Part shown: one piece after another, positions 60,934 to 64,000 of the stretch | Layout: the number at the start of each line of letters is the position of its first letter | How positions within the stretch are numbered: the first letter of the stretch is position 1 | From: Christensenellaceae bacterium OttesenSCG-928-K19 | GTDB taxonomy: Bacteria > Bacillota > Clostridia > Christensenellales > Christensenellaceae | Length of the DNA: 64,000 nucleotides | Direction of reading: 5' to 3' | Assembly (NCBI GenBank): GCA_030266015.1 | Contig: JAJDHD010000010.1 | Coordinates: forward strand, 1 to 64,000 | The notes under the pieces: model-generated | Database searches by the model: none | What the model saw: the letters and a program-made list of their open reading frames with translations, nothing else | Told to the model about the DNA's origin: nothing | Made by a program: the position numbers and the translations under genes

Positions 60934-61660
60934 ATTGCAAACCCCATCCCCAAAGTAATATTACACCGTCATAAATAAAACCTAAAAACCAGAAATTCTA
61001 CACGCTCACTAAATTGATTCTGCCAAATACTTTTAGCACTATTCATCCTTTGTAATTTGTGTTATTTCCGAAACAACAACGCAAACCAGAAGAACCACCG
61101 CCTTTTTTCATTAGGCACGCTGTTCCTCTTTGTTTTCTCCCCGTTTATCCACTTCGGAGCCTCATAGCATGAAAGTAATCGCTCGGCACAAGGCCAGCTA
61201 CCACAATTCAATTCTCACCCATCCCATGAACCTCATCAAGTACGGTTGCCTTATAAATGTAATAGATTTAAAATAAAATACAATAGGTTTGGCCTGAACG
61301 GGTCTTAAATGCCTTGAATGGGAAGTAACTTTCTAAAAAAAACACTTATACAGACATTCTCTTGGTTGAATTTATTCTCTCCCCTGGTTATTCTATCTTT
61401 TTCATGGAGCATAAGTATTGCATATCCGGCATACGAAAGTCCTATTACAGAAAAAGATATCTCAATAGTGCCAACCCCAGTTCTACACGTACCGATACCA
61501 TGCAACAGGTTTTACTACGCTGCCTCGCACAACTTCCGCTCAACATCTGCTCCATCTTCATATGTTACCGTATCATGCCAAACTGTACCGCATGGTACAG
61601 AAGAATCTTGTTAAATCCAATCTTTTAAAAACAACAAAATGGCTTTCAACAGATGTGAAA
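60934..61660. other. AT-rich gene-free interval before tRNA-Val
   Basis: I find no supported gene in this stretch. Short plus-strand frames near 61318-61628 lack ribosome binding sites and look random. Low G+C continues from the VanW block. Confidence 0.4.
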
Positions 61661-61666
61661 ATATGG

Positions 61667-61672
61667 TATAAT
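61667..61672 (+). promoter_or_regulatory. Promoter -10 of tRNA-Val
   Basis: TGGTATAAT is an extended -10 box with TTTCAA 17 nt upstream. The tRNA begins 54 nt further. Confidence 0.65.
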
Positions 61673-61725
61673 GGCATGGAAAATGGCTGTATGTCCTTAA
61701 CCATAGCGGCTTACAACCACCATAT

Positions 61726-61802
61726 GAAGGCGTAGCTCAGTTGGTTAGAGTACCTGCTTGACATGCAGGGGGTCGGTGGTTCAAGTCCACTCGTCTTCAC
61801 CA
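61726..61802 (+). tRNA. tRNA-Val (anticodon GAC)
   Basis: The cloverleaf can be folded by eye. Acceptor GAAGGCG pairs with CGTCTTC. The D arm is GCTC/GAGT. The anticodon stem CCTGC/GCAGG encloses loop TTGACAT, with GAC at 61760-61762. The T arm is GGTGG-TTCAAGT-CCACT, and CCA is encoded. Its 3' end is the likely attachment site of the element that follows. Confidence 0.95.
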
Positions 61803-61807
61803 AGGAA

Positions 61808-61847
61808 ACCCGCTCTATGAAAGGATTTTCGGAGCGGGTGTTTTTTA
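61808..61847 (+). terminator. Terminator after tRNA-Val
   Basis: ACCCGCTC (61808-61815) pairs perfectly with GAGCGGGT (61832-61839), followed by GTTTTTTATT. Confidence 0.9.
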
Positions 61848-61941
61848 TTCCCGTTCCTCAAAATACCGATTTGTACAAAATTTGCACAAAATTACTCGAT
61901 GACTCGATGGTATTAATACTGTCGATATTTGTAGTGCATTA

Positions 61942-63537
61942 TTATGTTGCGCCTGTATCGCCGTCAAACAAAGTCTTTTGCGTCAGACTGGCACACCGTG
62001 TCGGTATCATGCTTTTGTCAAGATAGCTCTTCTCTGTTGTAGAAATCCTGCTGTGGTTTAATTGCGCAGACACCTCCATTATACTTGCTCCGTTGGCAAG
62101 CAAAAGTGTCGCCAGGGAACCACGCAGGTCGTGAAAACGGTGATGCTTAAATCCATTGGCCTTCAGAATTTTTCTAAAAGACGAACCTATTGTATGAGGA
62201 TCTAGATAGTCCCCGTTCTCATGGCAACAGAGAAGCCCCAAGTCTTTGTAGTCAGGGTTGTTACGCTTTTGCTCTTCCACAACTTTTATTCGTTCCTTCA
62301 CACATTCCAGTAAATAAGGTGGGATGTCAACAGAATATGCTTTACGATGCTTGTTGCTACCTCTGGCTTTTAAATATGGGACAACTCCATACATTGCACG
62401 CCCTTTTGCATCAGGGTCTACCACAGTAATTTGTTGATGGATATAGACTGTTCCATTCTCCAAATCCCAATCTGAAATGAGCGTCCCCACCGCTTCTCCT
62501 CGCCTGATTGCTAATGATGCAGCAATCAATATCGGCAATCCCGCCGTATAGTTTTTGGAAACCTCTAGGAAGCTCGTAAGCTCTTCCTTTGTAAAATAGG
62601 AGTGTGGATTTGGGGACTCTTCTGGAACATCCGCTTCCTCGCACGGGTTTGATGGAATAAGCTTCACCTTTCTTTTTGCTGCGTTTCTCAAAGCGCAGCT
62701 CAAGACTTTATGTACACGTCTTACTGCACTATCCGAGAAATTGCATTCATCCTGCAAAAAATAATAAAATTCATTAATATCATCATCAGTGATGCTTTGA
62801 AGGCGTTTTTTCCCGATGTGAGGAATAATCTGCTTTTTGACAACACGTCGATACTCCGCTACTGTGTTTGCCGTAATCTTTCTGTTCTCCACCGGTACAC
62901 GCAAATGTCTTTCATAATTTGTATTTAGCCAGCTTGTAAGGTATTCTTCCAACGTGAGCTTAGCAGGTTCCACATATTCTTCCCGCGAGATTTTTACATT
63001 CATCTCATCCAAAAATGCCTGTGCTTCCTTCTTGGTAGCAAACCCGCCCTTGTATTTCTGTTTTTTCTTTCCAGTTTTGCCGTCAGGAACATAATACATG
63101 GCAACCCATGTTATATTGCCATTCGTCCCAATCCGTTTAAATGGATTCCCTCGCTTCTTATTTTTCCTGTTTGGCTGCGTTATCATTAAATCATCCTCCT
63201 CTTGCGTGGAAGAAAGATTTGATGATGGCTGATTCTTATATTCTGATGTCAATGTGCAACCCGCCACTGCATTCGTCGGACGAAATTGTTCAGCGGTTTT
63301 GTTCACGCTCATATCGCAAAGTAATTCCATCGGCAGTGGCAATCCAACCGATTGTAAATATTGTACCACAGCTTCCCGCCGAAATCGAAGCTCTTTACTT
63401 TGAGCATCTCGCTCTGCGTTAATTATTCCTTTGCGGACCAGCTCATAGCATTTGGTTCGTCCGATATTAGCAATCTGACGAAACTCTGCGGTCCGATAGT
63501 AAGGTTTGTAGCATATTTGTAATGATTTTTCTTTCAT
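61942..63537 (-). CDS. Tyrosine recombinase/integrase with N-terminal excisionase-like domain
   Basis: The 531-residue product begins with an Xis/MerR-like helix-turn-helix (YYRTAEFRQIANIGRTKCYELVRKG; ELRFRREAVVQYLQ, about residues 14-66). After a linker come an AP2-type DNA-binding domain (TWVAMYYVPDGKTGKKKQK), a SAM-like core-binding domain, and the catalytic domain with Arg in SLAIRRGEAVG, HRFHDLRGS and LNHSRIST..SYLDKS (nucleophile Tyr). Integration and excision functions are thus in one frame. The ATG at 63537 has a GGAG site; a second site stands inside the gene (63186). Confidence 0.92.
   Translation of the reverse strand: MKEKSLQICYKPYYRTAEFRQIANIGRTKCYELVRKGIINAERDAQSKELRFRREAVVQYLQSVGLPLPMELLCDMSVNKTAEQFRPTNAVAGCTLTSEYKNQPSSNLSSTQEEDDLMITQPNRKNKKRGNPFKRIGTNGNITWVAMYYVPDGKTGKKKQKYKGGFATKKEAQAFLDEMNVKISREEYVEPAKLTLEEYLTSWLNTNYERHLRVPVENRKITANTVAEYRRVVKKQIIPHIGKKRLQSITDDDINEFYYFLQDECNFSDSAVRRVHKVLSCALRNAAKRKVKLIPSNPCEEADVPEESPNPHSYFTKEELTSFLEVSKNYTAGLPILIAASLAIRRGEAVGTLISDWDLENGTVYIHQQITVVDPDAKGRAMYGVVPYLKARGSNKHRKAYSVDIPPYLLECVKERIKVVEEQKRNNPDYKDLGLLCCHENGDYLDPHTIGSSFRKILKANGFKHHRFHDLRGSLATLLLANGASIMEVSAQLNHSRISTTEKSYLDKSMIPTRCASLTQKTLFDGDTGAT
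63184..63198 (-). promoter_or_regulatory. Internal ribosome binding site and start within the integrase gene
   Basis: On the minus strand GAGGAGG is followed after 8 nt by an in-frame ATG at 63186 (MITQPNRKNKKRG). Translation from here would give a 414-residue integrase of ordinary length without the excisionase-like part. Confidence 0.6.
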
Positions 63538-63636
63538 AACAAACTCCATTTCCGACGCCCGGAAATGAGTTCGTCCGTTCTATTGTTTTACGTGTTATCT
63601 CCGCGCCAATTGTACTGGGGCGTCTAGTCCTTTGGT

Positions 63637-64000
63637 TTAGTAGAGTTGTTCTATGCCGTAGTGTTTATCGTACCGTCTTGTTTCTAGCTCCTTCAATGTC
63701 CACCACTTCCCACTTGGCATTAGTATAAAAGTATCGAGGTCGTCAGATATCATCATCGCCTCAATTTCCCACCTAATGCATTTCATGGTGTCGTCATTTG
63801 GAACAAGGTTTTTTCCAAACATGTCAACACAACCAACGCCATGTTGCTTTAAACAGCTGAACAAGTGGAACAAGTCCCAGTAATCTCGCGCCAAGTGGAA
63901 CAGGTCCTGGACAATAAGCAAGTCAAACTTCCTCTCGCCCTTGATGTCCTCAAGCATTTGTTGCAGAGCTGGTCGCTCCAGGAACAAGGCGGAGTAACCA
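63637..64000 (-). CDS. Serine recombinase (resolvase)-like protein, partial
   Basis: The frame is open to the window edge and reads GYSALFLERPALQQMLEDI, close to the segment of resolvases that follows the catalytic Ser loop. It is followed by LLIVQDLFHLARDYWDLFHLFSCLKQHGV, where family members have KDLSRLSRD; here DLFHLARD differs and the usual first Arg is replaced. The protein then ends about 70 residues later without a recombinase domain. It is either a short diverged copy or the remainder of one. The start is outside the window. Confidence 0.72.
   Translation of the reverse strand, partial: GYSALFLERPALQQMLEDIKGERKFDLLIVQDLFHLARDYWDLFHLFSCLKQHGVGCVDMFGKNLVPNDDTMKCIRWEIEAMMISDDLDTFILMPSGKWWTLKELETRRYDKHYGIEQLY

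Larger units (their letters stand above)
61785..64000. mobile_element. Integrated element at tRNA-Val (left end; right end outside the window)
   Basis: A tyrosine-recombinase gene ends 140 nt from the tRNA 3' end and reads towards it, the usual layout of elements that insert in tRNA genes. A partial serine recombinase follows. The second copy of the tRNA 3' end (attR) must lie beyond 64000. The exact left border is inferred, not seen. Confidence 0.65.

Noticed and set aside
61318-61628. Plus-strand frames of 88-98 codons before tRNA-Val
   Set aside because: No ribosome binding site, overlapping in two frames, no recognisable protein features.
1-64000. CRISPR array or large tandem repeats
   Set aside because: Reading through the window I saw no regularly spaced repeats; only the repetitive rplU tail and short operator-like repeats.

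Overview
The window looks like chromosome of an anaerobic, Gram-positive-type member of the Clostridia (Firmicutes) with roughly half G+C. The grounds are strong AGGAGG-type ribosome binding sites with frequent TTG starts, lipoprotein signals without outer-membrane genes, RNase G next to rplU/rpmA, a min/mre cell-shape cluster, and oxygen-sensitive enzymes (a glycyl radical enzyme, radical SAM proteins and a molybdenum hydroxylase). I cannot name the genus from sequence alone.

1-9.4 kb (minus strand) is housekeeping: the 5' part of dnaX behind a PHP phosphoesterase and a membrane-anchored binding-protein-like gene, an OGG1-type glycosylase, rpmA, rplU with a long Lys/Ala/Pro tail, rng, and the paired radical SAM genes of the TIGR03936/TIGR03960 families. 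9.6-17 kb (minus) is the shape and division cluster mreC-mreD-PBP2-minC-minD-minE-rodA behind a strong promoter. 17-19.3 kb holds a GntR regulator, a DUF3089 hydrolase-like gene and a lipoprotein. 19.7-24.6 kb is a glycyl radical enzyme operon with its activase, an unknown 144-residue protein and an AraC regulator. A PurF-like gene without the usual N-terminal cysteine follows on the plus strand.

26.3-38.2 kb is the most coherent accessory system. Seven minus-strand genes encode an XdhC-like protein, a C_GCAxxG_C_C protein, a methyltransferase, a TrsS-like radical SAM protein, an AMP-forming CoA-ligase-like protein, a small zinc-ribbon redox protein and a large flavin/Fe-S oxidoreductase. They stand with a PocR-AraC regulator, opposite a Mop-type molybdenum aldehyde oxidoreductase. 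A tiny plus-strand gene inside the cluster encodes a stand-alone copy of the oxidoreductase's C-terminal domain. The molybdenum supply side lies at 53.7-58.6 kb: a MobA-like NTP transferase fused to a P-loop NTPase, a ModE-like regulator, and a FecCD-type ABC transporter whose divergent promoter region carries a perfect GTTATCCT-N6-AGGATAAC dyad.

39-46.3 kb holds a two-component system with a four-half-site operator and a convergent MacAB-like export operon with an enlarged adaptor. 46.6-52 kb is a ribose-type ABC transporter. Between its binding protein and its ATPase gene lies a protein that fuses a copy of the transporter's first nucleotide-binding domain, without the catalytic Glu, to an AraC DNA-binding domain. 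A matching direct-repeat operator stands upstream of the ATPase gene. A UroD-type methyltransferase gene diverges from this set. I regard the ATPase-AraC fusion as the best candidate for an undescribed regulatory mechanism.

58.8-61 kb is an AT-rich three-gene block (VanW, YqeG-like HAD phosphatase, TIM-barrel-like protein). At 61.7 kb a tRNA-Val(GAC) marks the edge of an integrated element that carries an Xis-Int fusion with an internal ribosome binding site and a truncated serine recombinase that runs off the window.
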